A DNA stretch of 64,000 bases, from contig NZ_JACHIN010000011.1 of the NCBI RefSeq assembly GCF_014203235.1, positions 186,001-250,000 on the forward strand. The letters are read 5' to 3'. The notes beneath the pieces are model-generated. The model was not told the origin of the DNA and ran no database searches. It saw only the letters and a program-made list of their open reading frames with translations. Positions within the stretch are counted from its first letter, which is position 1. Every line of letters begins with the position of its first letter. The position numbers and the translations under genes are program-made. Shown piece after piece: positions 52,889 through 61,282 of this stretch. This stretch comes from Nonomuraea endophytica (GTDB taxonomy: Bacteria; Actinomycetota; Actinomycetes; Streptosporangiales; Streptosporangiaceae).

Positions 52889-52974
52889 GTCGCCAGACCC
52901 TAAGGATCGGCGGTATATCCCAGGTATGCCAGAAGCGCGTGGTGAACGAGCGCTCAGTCGATTGCCTTGCCGAT

Positions 52975-53547
52975 ATGGCGGCGCGCGACCCCGACGACAA
53001 GAAGACCCGTCTGCTGGACGCGGCGTTCGCCGAGTTCGCCGCGAACGGCATCGCCGCCACCCGCACCGACGCGATCGCCGAGCGGGCAGGACGCAGCGCC
53101 GGGCTGATCTACGCCTACTTCGGGAGCGAGGACGGCCTGTTCGACGCCGTCTTCGAGCGGATCGTCGCGGACAAGGTCGCGCAGGTGCCGTTCACCCCCG
53201 AGGACCTCCCCGGGTACGCGGCGCGGCTGTTCGACAGCCACGCCGCCCATCCCGAGGTGGCCCGGGTGGTGGCCTGGAATCAGCTGGAACGGCGCGGGCC
53301 GGCGGTGCGTGACGTCGGTTCCGACGAGAGCGGCCGCCGGAAGATCGAGCAGGTCCGGGAGGCCCAGTGCCGCGGAGTGCTCCCCGGGCACTTCGACGCC
53401 GCCCAGGTGGTCTATCTGACCCAGAGCGTGGCCCTGTCCTGGTTCTTCCTGCCCGACGAGATCACCGCGCACGCCGCGGATCCGGCCGACCTGGACCGGC
53501 GCCGGGCGACGGTGGTCGAGGCCGTGCGGCGGCTGATGGGTTCCTAG
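52975..53547 (+). CDS. TetR-family regulator
   Basis: About 190 residues. Helix-turn-helix at residues ~14-55 (LLDAAFAEFAANGIAATRTDAIAERAGRSAGLIYAYFGS, read in parts). The C-terminal domain contains RVVAWNQLERRGPAVRD. The ATG at 52975 gives the family's usual N-terminus; GTGs at 52939 and 52942 are in frame and possible. GAGCGCTC (52948-52955), a palindrome just upstream, may be its operator. The target is unclear because the genes on both sides are a small secreted protein and gene remnants. Confidence 0.85.
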   Translation: MAARDPDDKKTRLLDAAFAEFAANGIAATRTDAIAERAGRSAGLIYAYFGSEDGLFDAVFERIVADKVAQVPFTPEDLPGYAARLFDSHAAHPEVARVVAWNQLERRGPAVRDVGSDESGRRKIEQVREAQCRGVLPGHFDAAQVVYLTQSVALSWFFLPDEITAHAADPADLDRRRATVVEAVRRLMGS

Positions 53548-53568
53548 CAGGTCAGGAGGTGGTGGTCC

Positions 53569-53877
53569 GTGCGTCTGCTCGGGCGTGATGACGAGCTCGC
53601 TCGGCTGCGGTCGTTCGTCGCCGGCGCGATGGAGTCGGGCGGATCGCTGCTGCTGTCCGGTGAGCCGGGAGTGGGGAAGTCGGCGTTGCTGCGGGCCGCC
53701 TGTGACCATGCCGTGAGAGCCGGCGCCCGGGTGCTGTCGGCGGCAGGCGTGGAGTTCGAGACCGATCTGAGCTTCTCGGCGCTGAATCGGCTGCTTCTGC
53801 CGATCTCCGGGGAGATCGGCCATCTGGCCGCGGCGCATCGTGACGCGCTGCGCGACGCGCTGAACTCCCTGCCTTGA
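53569..53877 (+). pseudogene. LAL (LuxR/AAA) regulator, N-terminal fragment
   Basis: 102 residues from a GTG with AGGAGGTGG upstream: RLLGRDDELARLRSFVAGA, Walker A LSGEPGVGKSALLRAA and the following FETDLSFSALNRLLLPI. These are the first ~100 residues of a LAL regulator normally about 900 long. The frame stops at 53877 and no further LAL sequence follows. Beyond that point the other strand reads as a truncated patatin. The fragment still has a translation signal but lacks Walker B and the DNA-binding domain. Confidence 0.8.
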
Positions 53878-54521
53878 CCGCCCAGGAGTTCGCGCACGCG
53901 GGCGGCGGCCCGGTGGCCGTCGTCCTGACCGAGTCCGGCGGCGCGGGGCACGTCGATGTAGTGCCCGCCGTTGATCTCCACCGGCGGGAAGAAGCCGGGG
54001 ATGGCGAAGGAGGAGGCCACCGCCGGCACCAGGCCCGCCCCCGACCGCCGGCTCCACAGCACCGTGGCGCCGGTCTCCGCGTTGACGGAGGTCGGGCGGA
54101 AGTCGACCTCCGGCCACGTGTCGACGCCGAGCGTGGCTCCGGCCAGGCCGACGAACTGGGCGCGGTCCAGCGCGGTCGGAGCCGTGAGCGCGAGCTTCCC
54201 GATCGCGACCGCGCGCTCCTTGACGGTCCCCGGGAAGGAGACCAGCAGCGCCGCGATGTCGTCGGGGATGACGCTGCTCCCCCGGCCGGGATCCACCGGG
54301 GTGGGCGACAACCCCATCCCCGTGGTGGCTGCGGCCATGAGCTGGTCCAGGTCGGCGCCATGGGACGTCAGTGCCCCGACGTACGCGCCTGCCGACGTGC
54401 CCACCACGACGGCGCAGTCGGTCGCGCCGAAACCGGTGTCGGCCTTGATCGCGGCCAGGACCCCGAGCTCCCGGGCGATGCCGACCTCGCCGCCGCCACC
54501 GAGGATGAGACCGATCTTCAT
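53878..54521 (-). pseudogene. Patatin-like phospholipase, C-terminally truncated
   Basis: Starts well: LILGGGGEVGIARELGVLAA (oxyanion loop), VVVGTSAGAYVGAL with the nucleophile serine, and INGGHYID, where the family continues with the Gly-Gly of the Asp-Gly dyad. Here the sequence changes to VPRAAGLGQDDG and loses all resemblance. The frame stays open antisense through the LAL fragment to 53544, which would add a low-complexity tail. About a third of the domain is missing. The ATG overlaps the stop of the SDR remnant (ATGA). Confidence 0.75.
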
Positions 54522-54652
54522 CTCGTGCTCCCTTGATCGAGTTGCCCGAGGACGTCCTCGGGCTCGGTCGCCGCCACCCGGTGGCCACGCCGGGCGGCGG
54601 CGCGCACGAGACCGCGCGCAGCCCCTGTGACCAGCCAGACCTTTTCCGTCAT
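54518..54652 (-). pseudogene. Short-chain dehydrogenase, N-terminal remnant
   Basis: An open frame of 44 residues. MTEKVWLVTGAARGL is the start of a classic SDR with its Rossmann glycine motif, and RAAARRGHRVAATEPEDVLG continues it in shortened form. Then it stops in the ATGA shared with the patatin start. The remaining ~200 SDR residues with the catalytic Tyr/Lys are absent. It looks like the head of a decayed SDR-patatin operon. Confidence 0.7.
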
Positions 54653-54691
54653 GGAGATCAGACTGGCCAGTCCTGAACTCGCTAACCCCCG

Positions 54692-55490
54692 TCAGCGCGC
54701 GGTGGCGGCTCCGAAGCCGCGGGTACCGCCGGTCACCAGGTAGCCGGCATCGGGATCGAAGGCGATCCGGCCGGGCGGCGGCGGGGTGGCGAGGTCGATG
54801 ACGAGCTTGCCGATGTGGGTGGAGCGTTTGAGCACGGCCAGCGCCTCCTGCACGTCCGCGGCGGGCAGGCCGCGATGGGGCGGCGGGCTGACGGCACCGG
54901 TGGTGATGAGACCGGCGACGGCGTTCAGGGTGTCGCGGGCCATCGCGGGCCGGCGCTGGATGAGCTGCGCGAGGTCGACGGCGAAGTAGGACAGGGTTCG
55001 CAGAAAGGGTCGCAGCCGCATCGTGGCATCGCCATACAGGTCGCGCTTGCCCAGGTCGACGAAGCGCCCGTCGGGGGCGAGCAGGTCCAGGGCGGCGGTG
55101 GCGGCGGCCGCGGTGAGGGAGTTGAGCACGACGTCGACGCCGCGCCCGCCGGTGACCTCACGGACCTCGTCGGCGAAGGCGGGCGAACGGGAGTCGAAGA
55201 CGTGCTGGGCACCCCGTTCGCGCAGGTAGGCGCGTTTGGCCTCGGTGCCGGCCAGCGCGATGACGTGCGCGCCGCGCAGCCGGGCCAGTTCCAGCGCCGC
55301 CAGCCCCACCCCGCCGACGCCACCCGACACCAGGACCGTCTCGCCTTCCGTCAGGCCCGCCAGGGTGTACAGGGCGTAGTGGGCGGTGCTGTAGACCAGC
55401 GGGATGGCCGCGGCCTCGGTGAACCCCAGGCCGGCGGGGATCGGCACGGTCACCGCCGCCTCGGCCAGCTCCCTGCTGACTCGTACCTGC
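54692..55490 (-). pseudogene. Type I polyketide synthase fragment: enoylreductase and start of ketoreductase
   Basis: The minus strand reads ELAEAAVTVPIPAGLGFTEA, STAHYALYTLAGLTEGE, VLVSGGVGGVGLAALELARL, VDVVLNSLTAAA, then STHIGKLVIDLATPPPPG. This is a PKS enoylreductase domain in the correct order, followed by the first strand of the ketoreductase (GYLVTGGTRGFGAATAR) and a stop at 54692. No ketosynthase, acyltransferase or carrier domain is present, and there is no plausible start. It is a remnant of a multi-kilobase PKS gene. Confidence 0.8.
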
Positions 55491-55680
55491 CACCCAACGA
55501 TTACCCAGCGTGTCGATTGTTTACTCTTTGCATTTTCTCCATGCCGAGTCGAGGTCTCTGGTGCGGAGCCCGCCGAGGGCGGGCGCCACGAGCAGAACCC
55601 ATCCCCAAAGCCGTCCCAGCGCTCCGGCCATGACACGGGACAGGGCGGGCACGTCCAGGATCGAGCGCCCGAGCTGGTGG

Positions 55681-56265
55681 CTAGAGGGGATTCGCGGCGC
55701 GTTGGCGCTGCCTGTCCCGGTAGCGGCGGGCCTTCACGATGCTGCCGCAGCCCCGCATGCTGCACCAGCGGGCCGTGCGGTTGCGCGACTCGTCGTAGAA
55801 CAACCATCGGCACTCGGGGTTGTCGCACGACTTCAGCCGCGTCCACGTCTGCGTCAGCACAGCCTCGTGTACGGCTGCCGCGAGCGCCGCCACAACGCCC
55901 CCGGCCCCGTCCTCCCGTGGCTGGACGGAGGCGACCATGGAGCCGTGCGACACGTCGAGACGGACCGAGGCGGCGTGCGACGCGGTGAGATCGTTGAACG
56001 CATCGACGACCGCGCGAGGCGGCTGCTCGCCCCTGGTGTTGGCCGCCGCCATCTCGCGCAGGGCGCCGCGCAGGTCGCGGAGCGCCGACAGGTCACGTGC
56101 GGCCATAGGCCGACCCTTGCCCATCAACCCCTCGGCGGTCAGCCACGCGACGGCGGCTTCCACGTCGCTCAGCACGTCATGGCTGTTGTAGATGTCGTGC
56201 GTGTCGACGAACCTGCGCACCACTTCCAGCGCGCCGGGCGCCGCGTTACTGGGGTCGTTACTCAC
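55681..56265 (-). CDS. CGNR zinc-finger / ABATE-domain regulator
   Basis: 194 residues. The N-terminal ABATE (stress-sensing) region has LEVVRRFVDTHDIYN and RDLSALRDLRGALREM. The C-terminal CGNR zinc finger has SCDNPECRWLFYDESRNRTA, then WCSMRGCGSIVKARRYRDRQ with its cysteines intact. Start at GTG 56265 with AAGGAGG nine bases upstream. Members of this family are putative transcription regulators. The gene is divergent from a GNAT acetyltransferase, which may be its target. Confidence 0.88.
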   Translation of the reverse strand: MSNDPSNAAPGALEVVRRFVDTHDIYNSHDVLSDVEAAVAWLTAEGLMGKGRPMAARDLSALRDLRGALREMAAANTRGEQPPRAVVDAFNDLTASHAASVRLDVSHGSMVASVQPREDGAGGVVAALAAAVHEAVLTQTWTRLKSCDNPECRWLFYDESRNRTARWCSMRGCGSIVKARRYRDRQRQRAANPL

Positions 56266-56429
56266 CGTTGAAGCCTCCTTGGTCGCGCCCTCACCACCAT
56301 CGTATGCGTCTTGACGGTGACGGCCAACCTCGCCTAGCGTTACCATCGTAAGCCTTTTGAAGGTGATGACTTGGGGTGTTGCGGGCATCGTTGACCCAAG
56401 GTGACGACACGCGAGGAGGAAGCGCCGAC

Positions 56430-57005
56430 ATGACGGACTTCACGACGGCACCGCTCACACCCGAGACGTGGAAGGACTTCGAGCAGGTCATGGGCTCGAA
56501 CGGCGGCGCCCGCGGATGCTGGTGCATGCACTGGCGGCTCTCGTTCAAGGAATGGGACGCCGGGGCGGGCGACGGCAACCGTAAGGCGCTGCGTGAACGC
56601 TCGAAACAGCAGCCGCCACCCGGGCTGGTGTGTTACCTGGGCGACGAGCCCGTGGGCTGGGTCGGGATCGGCGAACGCTCCGAGTACCCGCGGCTGCAGC
56701 GTTCACCGGTCACCAAAGCCCTCGACGACACGCCGACCTGGGTGATCACCTGCTTGTTCGTCCGGCGCGACCACCGCCACCAGCGGCTGCAGACGAAGAT
56801 GATCGCCGCCGCGTGCGACTTCGCCGCCGAGAACGGGCAACACACCGTCGAGGGCTTCCCCGTCGACCCCGTGCCGGGACAGGTCGCGGGCTCGGACAAC
56901 GCGATGACCGGCATCGCATCGGCCTTCCGGGAGGCCGGGTTCACCGAGGTGGCGCGCCGCAAGAGGGACCGCCCGGCGATGCGCCACACCGTAGCCGACA
57001 CATGA
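56430..57005 (+). CDS. GNAT-family acetyltransferase
   Basis: 191 residues. GARGCWCMHWRLSFKEWD with a Cys-x-Cys pair, VCYLGDEPVGWVGIGER, then WVITCLFVRRDHRHQRLQTKMIAAACDFAA carrying the acetyl-CoA loop (read in parts), and SAFREAGFTEVARRKRDRPAM at the end. This matches the DUF/GNAT group often found beside CGNR or AraC regulators. Substrate unknown. Strong GAGGAGGA ribosome-binding site before the ATG at 56430. Confidence 0.88.
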   Translation: MTDFTTAPLTPETWKDFEQVMGSNGGARGCWCMHWRLSFKEWDAGAGDGNRKALRERSKQQPPPGLVCYLGDEPVGWVGIGERSEYPRLQRSPVTKALDDTPTWVITCLFVRRDHRHQRLQTKMIAAACDFAAENGQHTVEGFPVDPVPGQVAGSDNAMTGIASAFREAGFTEVARRKRDRPAMRHTVADT

Positions 57006-57015
57006 CGGCCCTCCG

Positions 57016-57095
57016 GGTGGTCGGCGTAGGGTCACGCGAGCGACGGCTACTCGGACGGTGGGCGTAGGAGTCACGCGGGTGACGGCTACTCGGGT
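57016..57095. repeat. Two tandem ~39-bp repeats
   Basis: Two imperfect copies, each containing GGCGTAGG, GTCACGCG and GACGGCTACTCGG, lie directly after the GNAT stop. They do not form a reading frame with a start. They border an MFS remnant. Confidence 0.6.
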
Positions 57096-57240
57096 GGTCG
57101 GTGAGCGTGGCCAGTGCGCCGGCCAGCGCGGGGATCCAGAACAGCCACGGATAGCCGGACATGTCCACGATCGGTCCGGCCAGGACGATGCCGACGCCCT
57201 CGCCCTCACCCAGTGAGGCGATGGTCGCCTGCCCCACGCG
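57091..57240 (-). pseudogene. MFS transporter remnant
   Basis: About 50 residues on the minus strand: RVGQATIASLGEGEGVGIVL, then AGPIVDMSGYPWLFWIPALAG and ALATLTDHP. This is one loop and two membrane segments of a DHA2-type drug exporter. No start, ribosome-binding site or further helices are present. The rest of 57006-57426 holds only the 39-bp repeats and a terminator. Confidence 0.65.
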
Positions 57241-57359
57241 GGCCGTCCTGCCACCCGGCCGCGGCGGCTCCTGACATCTGGCCGCGACAAGCCACCCTGC
57301 CGACTAAATGCGACAAGTCGGCGCATTAGTGCGGGCGGTCGGATTGGTTTCGCCTGGCT

Positions 57360-57403
57360 GTGCGACATCGCCCGGGCGCAGGCTGTCCAAGGCGATGTCG
57401 CAC
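57360..57403. terminator. Terminator-like hairpin downstream of the SapA-like gene
   Basis: A perfect 13-bp inverted repeat, GTGCGACATCGCC (57360-57372) and GGCGATGTCGCAC (57391-57403), with an 18-base loop. It lies 23 bases beyond the stop of the minus-strand secreted-protein gene. No U-tract. Confidence 0.6.
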
Positions 57404-57426
57404 GGCAGATCGCAGGTACGGAGCTG

Positions 57427-57858
57427 TTACTTGATCTGCTCGTACCCGCCGCCGGAGTCCGCGGTCTTGGTGCCGCCGGAGAACTTCACCCACGAGCCGG
57501 TCGGCGCCGCGTGGTAGACGGGGACGGTGTGCAGGGGGGTGATCTCCTCGTTCTTCATCACGCCCGCTCCCTTCACGTCCACGGCCGACCAGACCAGGGT
57601 GCGCGTGCCGACCTTCGTGGTCTTGAACGTCACCGCGCAGGCGTTCTGCTTGCCGGCGTTGTAGAGCAGGTAGGCGACGCCACCGCTGAACGCGGCCTGA
57701 CGCTGGACCTTGTAGCCCGGGCCGCAGACGACGGCCGGCGTTTCGGGCGCCCGGTGAGCGGCCGAAACGGTGGCCGACGCGGTGGCGGAGAAGGAGACCA
57801 CCGCCACACCGAACGTGACCGCGACGGCCGCCTTGATCGTCGTCTTCTCGAGCCTCAT
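57427..57858 (-). CDS. Small secreted protein, spore-associated protein A (SapA)-like
   Basis: 143 residues. Signal peptide (AAVAVTFGVAVVSFSATASA). The mature part has VVCGPGYKVQRQAAFSGGVAYLLYN followed by NACAVTFKTTKVGTRT (each quoted in part), the CGxGY...LYN...C pattern of SapA-type proteins from actinomycete spores and mycelium. One disulfide is likely. The function of the family is not established. Confidence 0.75.
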   Translation of the reverse strand: MRLEKTTIKAAVAVTFGVAVVSFSATASATVSAAHRAPETPAVVCGPGYKVQRQAAFSGGVAYLLYNAGKQNACAVTFKTTKVGTRTLVWSAVDVKGAGVMKNEEITPLHTVPVYHAAPTGSWVKFSGGTKTADSGGGYEQIK

Positions 57859-57986
57859 GATCCTCTTCTCCGAGAGTGGCCGCGGTTCAGCAGGTGACGC
57901 TCAGGCATTCTCGCGACGCCGGACGCCCCATGTCGTTGGCACTGAGCGCAGAACCTCTTGGCCAGGAGCGCAGACCGCCGGACTGG

Positions 57987-59672
57987 CTAGGCGGATGTCC
58001 GGCGTACCAGGCGTGCGGGGACCACTATCTCGGTGTACGGCTCCGCCGTACCGGAGAGGCGGTTGAGCAGGAGACGGGCGCACGCCATGCCGATCTCCCT
58101 GGCCGGGTTGGCCATGGTGGTCAGACCGGGAGATACCAGGCCGGCCGCCTCTATGTCGTCGAAGCCCATGACCGCCAGGTCTTCCGGAACTCGCAGGCCT
58201 CGTGCGGCGGCGGCGTCGAGTGCGCCGATGGCCATGATGTCGTTCGCGCACAGCACGGCGTCGGGTGGCTGCGGCGAGTCCAGCAGCAGGGCCGTGCCCT
58301 GCTCGCCGCCGGTTCTGCTGAACTGGGTGTGGATCACCAGCTTTGGATCCCCGGGCAGGCCGGCTTCGGCCAGTGCTGCCAGGTGGCCTGCCACGCGTTC
58401 CGCCGCGGGGCCCTCCCCCGCCGGTCCGCAGACGAAGGCTATCCGGCGATGGCCGCGTTCCAGCAGGTAGCGGGTGGCAGTGGCGGCGGCGCCCTCGTCG
58501 TCGCTGCGCACGATGTCGACGCCGGGCTGGGTGAGCCGGCCGCCCAGGCGTACCACCGGGATGCCCGCGTCCAGCACCGGCAGCAGGTCTTCCGGGTGCG
58601 TGTTGAACACCGCGAAGGCCAGGGCGTCGACCTGCCGGGCGATCATCTGCTCCAGCGCAGCGCGTTCCATCGCGCGTTCGCCGTCGGTGTTGCTGATGAT
58701 CTGGTCGTAACCCGCCGCCCCGAGCACGTCCTGCACTCCTCTGGCCAGGGCCGGGTAGAAGGGGTTGGTGAGGTCCGGGATGACCAGGCCGACCGTCTGG
58801 CTCCTGCTCGTGCGCAGGCCCCTGGCCAGGACGTTGGGCCGGTAGCCCAGTTCTTCGATGGCGGCCAGGACCCGGCCGCGGGTGCGCTCGGCGACCGGGC
58901 GGCGGCCGTTCAACGTGTGCGACACGGTCGTGGCGCTCACTCCGGCCAGCGCGGCGACCCGGGAGATGCTCGGCCGCCCCACCGCCCGGGTCTCACCGTC
59001 GGGCTGTGGCTGCTCCGGTGCGCCTTCGCGCTGCCGTTCCGCACCCTTGTGCCTCGCCGACGCGCCCGCTCCCCTGTGGGCGCCGAGCGAGGTGAGGGGC
59101 TCCAGGGCGAGGTCGAGTTCGGCGCCGAAACGCGGCGCCGCCCCGGCTGCCGCCGTCTCGAGCGCGGACTCCCAGACAGTCCGCAGCCGAGCCAGGAGGG
59201 CAGCGGCGGCAAGACGCGCCGCCGGGCTCGCGGAGCTAGCGGAGTGCCGAGCCCTGGTCGCAGATGAGCTCGCGGAGCCTCGGGTCTCGGCGGCGATCAT
59301 GACGGCCAGTTCGGGTTCCTGCGCGGCGAAGAGTTCCAGCGCATGCGTACGCAGCGCACGGCTGCCCAGGTAGAGCCGGGCCCGGTCGGCGTCGAGCAGG
59401 AGGGAAGGCATCACCCGGTGTATCGCGCGAGCGATCGGCTCGCCGGCCGGGCGCTCGCGCAGGGCTTCGGTCAGCAGGGGGAAGCCGTGGAAGAAGAGCT
59501 GCTCCTTGGTCGCGAAATGGTTGAAGACCGTCTTGGCCGAAACGTCGGCCGCCTCGGCGATCTCCGTGACGCGGACCACGTCGAAGCCTCGCTCCGCGAA
59601 CAGCCGCCACGCTTCCCGCACGATGGCCTGCCGCGTGTCCGCCTTCTTCCGCTCGCGTCTCGCCGGGGGCAT
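57987..59672 (-). CDS. Fusion regulator: TetR-type repressor joined in frame to a complete LacI-type repressor
   Basis: 561 residues in one uninterrupted frame. Residues ~10-195 are a whole TetR protein (IVREAWRLFAERGFDVVRV, EIAEAADVSAKTVFNHFATK; C-terminal helices LAAAALLARLRTVWESAL). A ~35-residue charged linker follows. Residues ~231-561 are a whole LacI protein: SISRVAALAGVSATTVSHTLNG, NVLARGLRTSRSQTVGLVIPD, VLCANDIMAIGALDAA and VMGFDDIEAAGLVSPGLTTM. Either each half is normally a separate gene and a stop has been lost, or the LacI part also starts independently at the GTG at 58982, which has only weak upstream purines. Divergent from the GH99 gene, where a promoter and two inverted repeats lie. 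Confidence 0.8.
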   Translation of the reverse strand: MPPARRERKKADTRQAIVREAWRLFAERGFDVVRVTEIAEAADVSAKTVFNHFATKEQLFFHGFPLLTEALRERPAGEPIARAIHRVMPSLLLDADRARLYLGSRALRTHALELFAAQEPELAVMIAAETRGSASSSATRARHSASSASPAARLAAAALLARLRTVWESALETAAAGAAPRFGAELDLALEPLTSLGAHRGAGASARHKGAERQREGAPEQPQPDGETRAVGRPSISRVAALAGVSATTVSHTLNGRRPVAERTRGRVLAAIEELGYRPNVLARGLRTSRSQTVGLVIPDLTNPFYPALARGVQDVLGAAGYDQIISNTDGERAMERAALEQMIARQVDALAFAVFNTHPEDLLPVLDAGIPVVRLGGRLTQPGVDIVRSDDEGAAATATRYLLERGHRRIAFVCGPAGEGPAAERVAGHLAALAEAGLPGDPKLVIHTQFSRTGGEQGTALLLDSPQPPDAVLCANDIMAIGALDAAAARGLRVPEDLAVMGFDDIEAAGLVSPGLTTMANPAREIGMACARLLLNRLSGTAEPYTEIVVPARLVRRTSA

Positions 59673-59698
59673 GGCCAGATCTTACGCGACAGCCGACA

Positions 59699-59713
59699 TT
59701 TCACTCGCTGAAA
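59699..59713. promoter_or_regulatory. Inverted repeat, possible TetR-half operator
   Basis: TTTCA-CTCGC-TGAAA, a perfect 5-bp-arm palindrome 27 bases upstream of the fusion-regulator start. Confidence 0.45.
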
Positions 59714-59734
59714 ACTTCTGGTCAAGATAATGCC

Positions 59735-59762
59735 TTGACAACGCGGCTGTCACGATTAGATT
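59735..59762 (+). promoter_or_regulatory. Promoter of the GH99 gene with overlapping LacI-like palindrome
   Basis: TTGACA (59735-59740), 16-bp spacer, TAGATT (59757-59762). The palindrome TGACA-ACGCGGC-TGTCA (59736-59740 and 59749-59753) overlaps the -35 and spacer. It has the central CG step and arms of LacI-type operators. Confidence 0.65.
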
Positions 59763-59815
59763 TCGGCTCAGTCTTAACGATTTGCACCTCCCTCACTCCC
59801 CGAAGGGAGACGCCC

Positions 59816-61282
59816 ATGAGGAGCATCTTCTCGACCCTCCTGCTCTTACTGACCTGTCTCGTCGCTCCGCCGGCCCAGGCCGCGGCCCCCGTCCTGTCCA
59901 CCAACGTGCACGCCTTCTACTACTCCTGGTACGGCAGCCCGCAGGGAGGCGGCGACTGGCGCCACTGGCAGCAGGGCGGCCACACCCCGCCGGCCGACAT
60001 CGGCGCGGACCTCTACCCCAAGCTCGGCGCCTACGACTCCGGCGACTTCGCGGGCACTGTGGCCCAGCACATGACCTGGCTGCGCCAGGCCGGCACCGGT
60101 GTGCTCGTCTACAGCTGGTGGGGCAGGGGCGGCTACGAGGACACGCTGGCCAGGGGCGTCATGGACGCCGCCGCCCAGCAGGGCATCAAGGTCGCCTGGC
60201 ATCTGGAGCCGTACGCGGGCCGTACCGCCGCCTCCACGGTGGAGGACATCAGGTACATCAACGCCACCTACGGCAACCACCCGGCCTTCTTCCGCGAAGG
60301 CGGCAAGGCGGCGTTCTACGTCTTCGAGAGCCTGCGGATCACCGACTGGACGGCGCTGGACCAGGTGACCGGGCAGAACATCGTGCTCGCCCAGACCACG
60401 GACACCACGAAGATCGCCCACTTCTCCGGGATGTACACCTACGACGCCATCGCCGGCGCGACCGCCCCCGGCTGGCGGCAGGCCGGCGCCTACGCCAAAC
60501 AGCACGGCCTGATCTGGGCGCCCTCGGTCGGCCCCGGGTACCTCGACGACCGGGCCGTCCCCGGCAACACCACGCCGACCCTGGACCGCGCGAACGGCGC
60601 CACGTACGACAAGGAGTGGTCGAATGCGCTCGACCCGGCCACCGGCGGCCTGCCGAGCTGGGTCTCCATCACCTCCTTCAACGAGTGGCACGAGGGCAGC
60701 ACGATCGAGCCGGCGACGAACAGGCCGGGCTACCTGTCCTTCGACGGCGCGTACGGCAAGACGGGCGCGGCGGCGGAGAGCGCGTACCTGGATCGCACGC
60801 AGTTCTGGGCGGCCGAGTTCGAGCGGCGGCGCGGCGGCACGACGCCGACCAACCTGGCGCTGAACAAGCCGGCCACCGCCGACAGCCAGTGCGCGAGCGA
60901 CGAAGGCCCGGCCAAGGCCGTCAACGGCAGCTGGACCGGCGGCAACACCGACAAGTGGTGCTCGGTGCAACAAGGCGGCTGGTGGCTCCAGGTCGACCTG
61001 CGGGCCACCTCCGTCATCAGCAGGTTCGTCGTGCGGCACGCGGGGGCGGGCGGGGAGAACTCCCTCTGGAACACCCGCGACTTCGACCTCCAGGTCAGCA
61101 CGGACGGCTCCGCCTGGACCACGGCCGTCACGGCCCGCGGCAACACCGCAGGCGTGACCAGCCATGACGTCAACCAGATCCAGGCCCGGTATGTCCGGCT
61201 CAGGGTGCTGACGCCGACGAGCAGCGGCGACTTCGCCGCCCGCGTCTACGACCTGGAGGTCCACGGCGTCAGCCCCGCGTGA
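59816..61282 (+). CDS. Secreted GH99-like glycosidase with F5/8 domain
   Basis: 488 residues. Signal peptide (STLLLLLTCLVAPPAQA). Catalytic part: VHAFYYSWYGSPQGGGDW, MTWLRQAGTGVLVYSWWGR, WHLEPYAGRT, and the family's double glutamate in SFNEWHEGSTIEP (Glu290 and Glu293). This spacing is that of the two catalytic Glu residues of GH99 endo-alpha-1,2-mannosidases/mannanases. A C-terminal F5/8-type domain (~360-485, NLALNKPATADSQCASDEGP) probably binds glycans. AAGGGAGA precedes the ATG. By context controlled by the TetR-LacI fusion. The substrate could be yeast mannan or another alpha-linked glycan. Confidence 0.88.
   Translation: MRSIFSTLLLLLTCLVAPPAQAAAPVLSTNVHAFYYSWYGSPQGGGDWRHWQQGGHTPPADIGADLYPKLGAYDSGDFAGTVAQHMTWLRQAGTGVLVYSWWGRGGYEDTLARGVMDAAAQQGIKVAWHLEPYAGRTAASTVEDIRYINATYGNHPAFFREGGKAAFYVFESLRITDWTALDQVTGQNIVLAQTTDTTKIAHFSGMYTYDAIAGATAPGWRQAGAYAKQHGLIWAPSVGPGYLDDRAVPGNTTPTLDRANGATYDKEWSNALDPATGGLPSWVSITSFNEWHEGSTIEPATNRPGYLSFDGAYGKTGAAAESAYLDRTQFWAAEFERRRGGTTPTNLALNKPATADSQCASDEGPAKAVNGSWTGGNTDKWCSVQQGGWWLQVDLRATSVISRFVVRHAGAGGENSLWNTRDFDLQVSTDGSAWTTAVTARGNTAGVTSHDVNQIQARYVRLRVLTPTSSGDFAARVYDLEVHGVSPA

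Noticed and set aside
55504..55680. A short minus-strand frame with a hydrophobic segment (LWGWVLLVAPALGGL) after the CGNR gene
   Set aside because: About 36 residues from its only ATG, no ribosome-binding site, and not recognisable. It may be another relic of the decay zone but I cannot support it.
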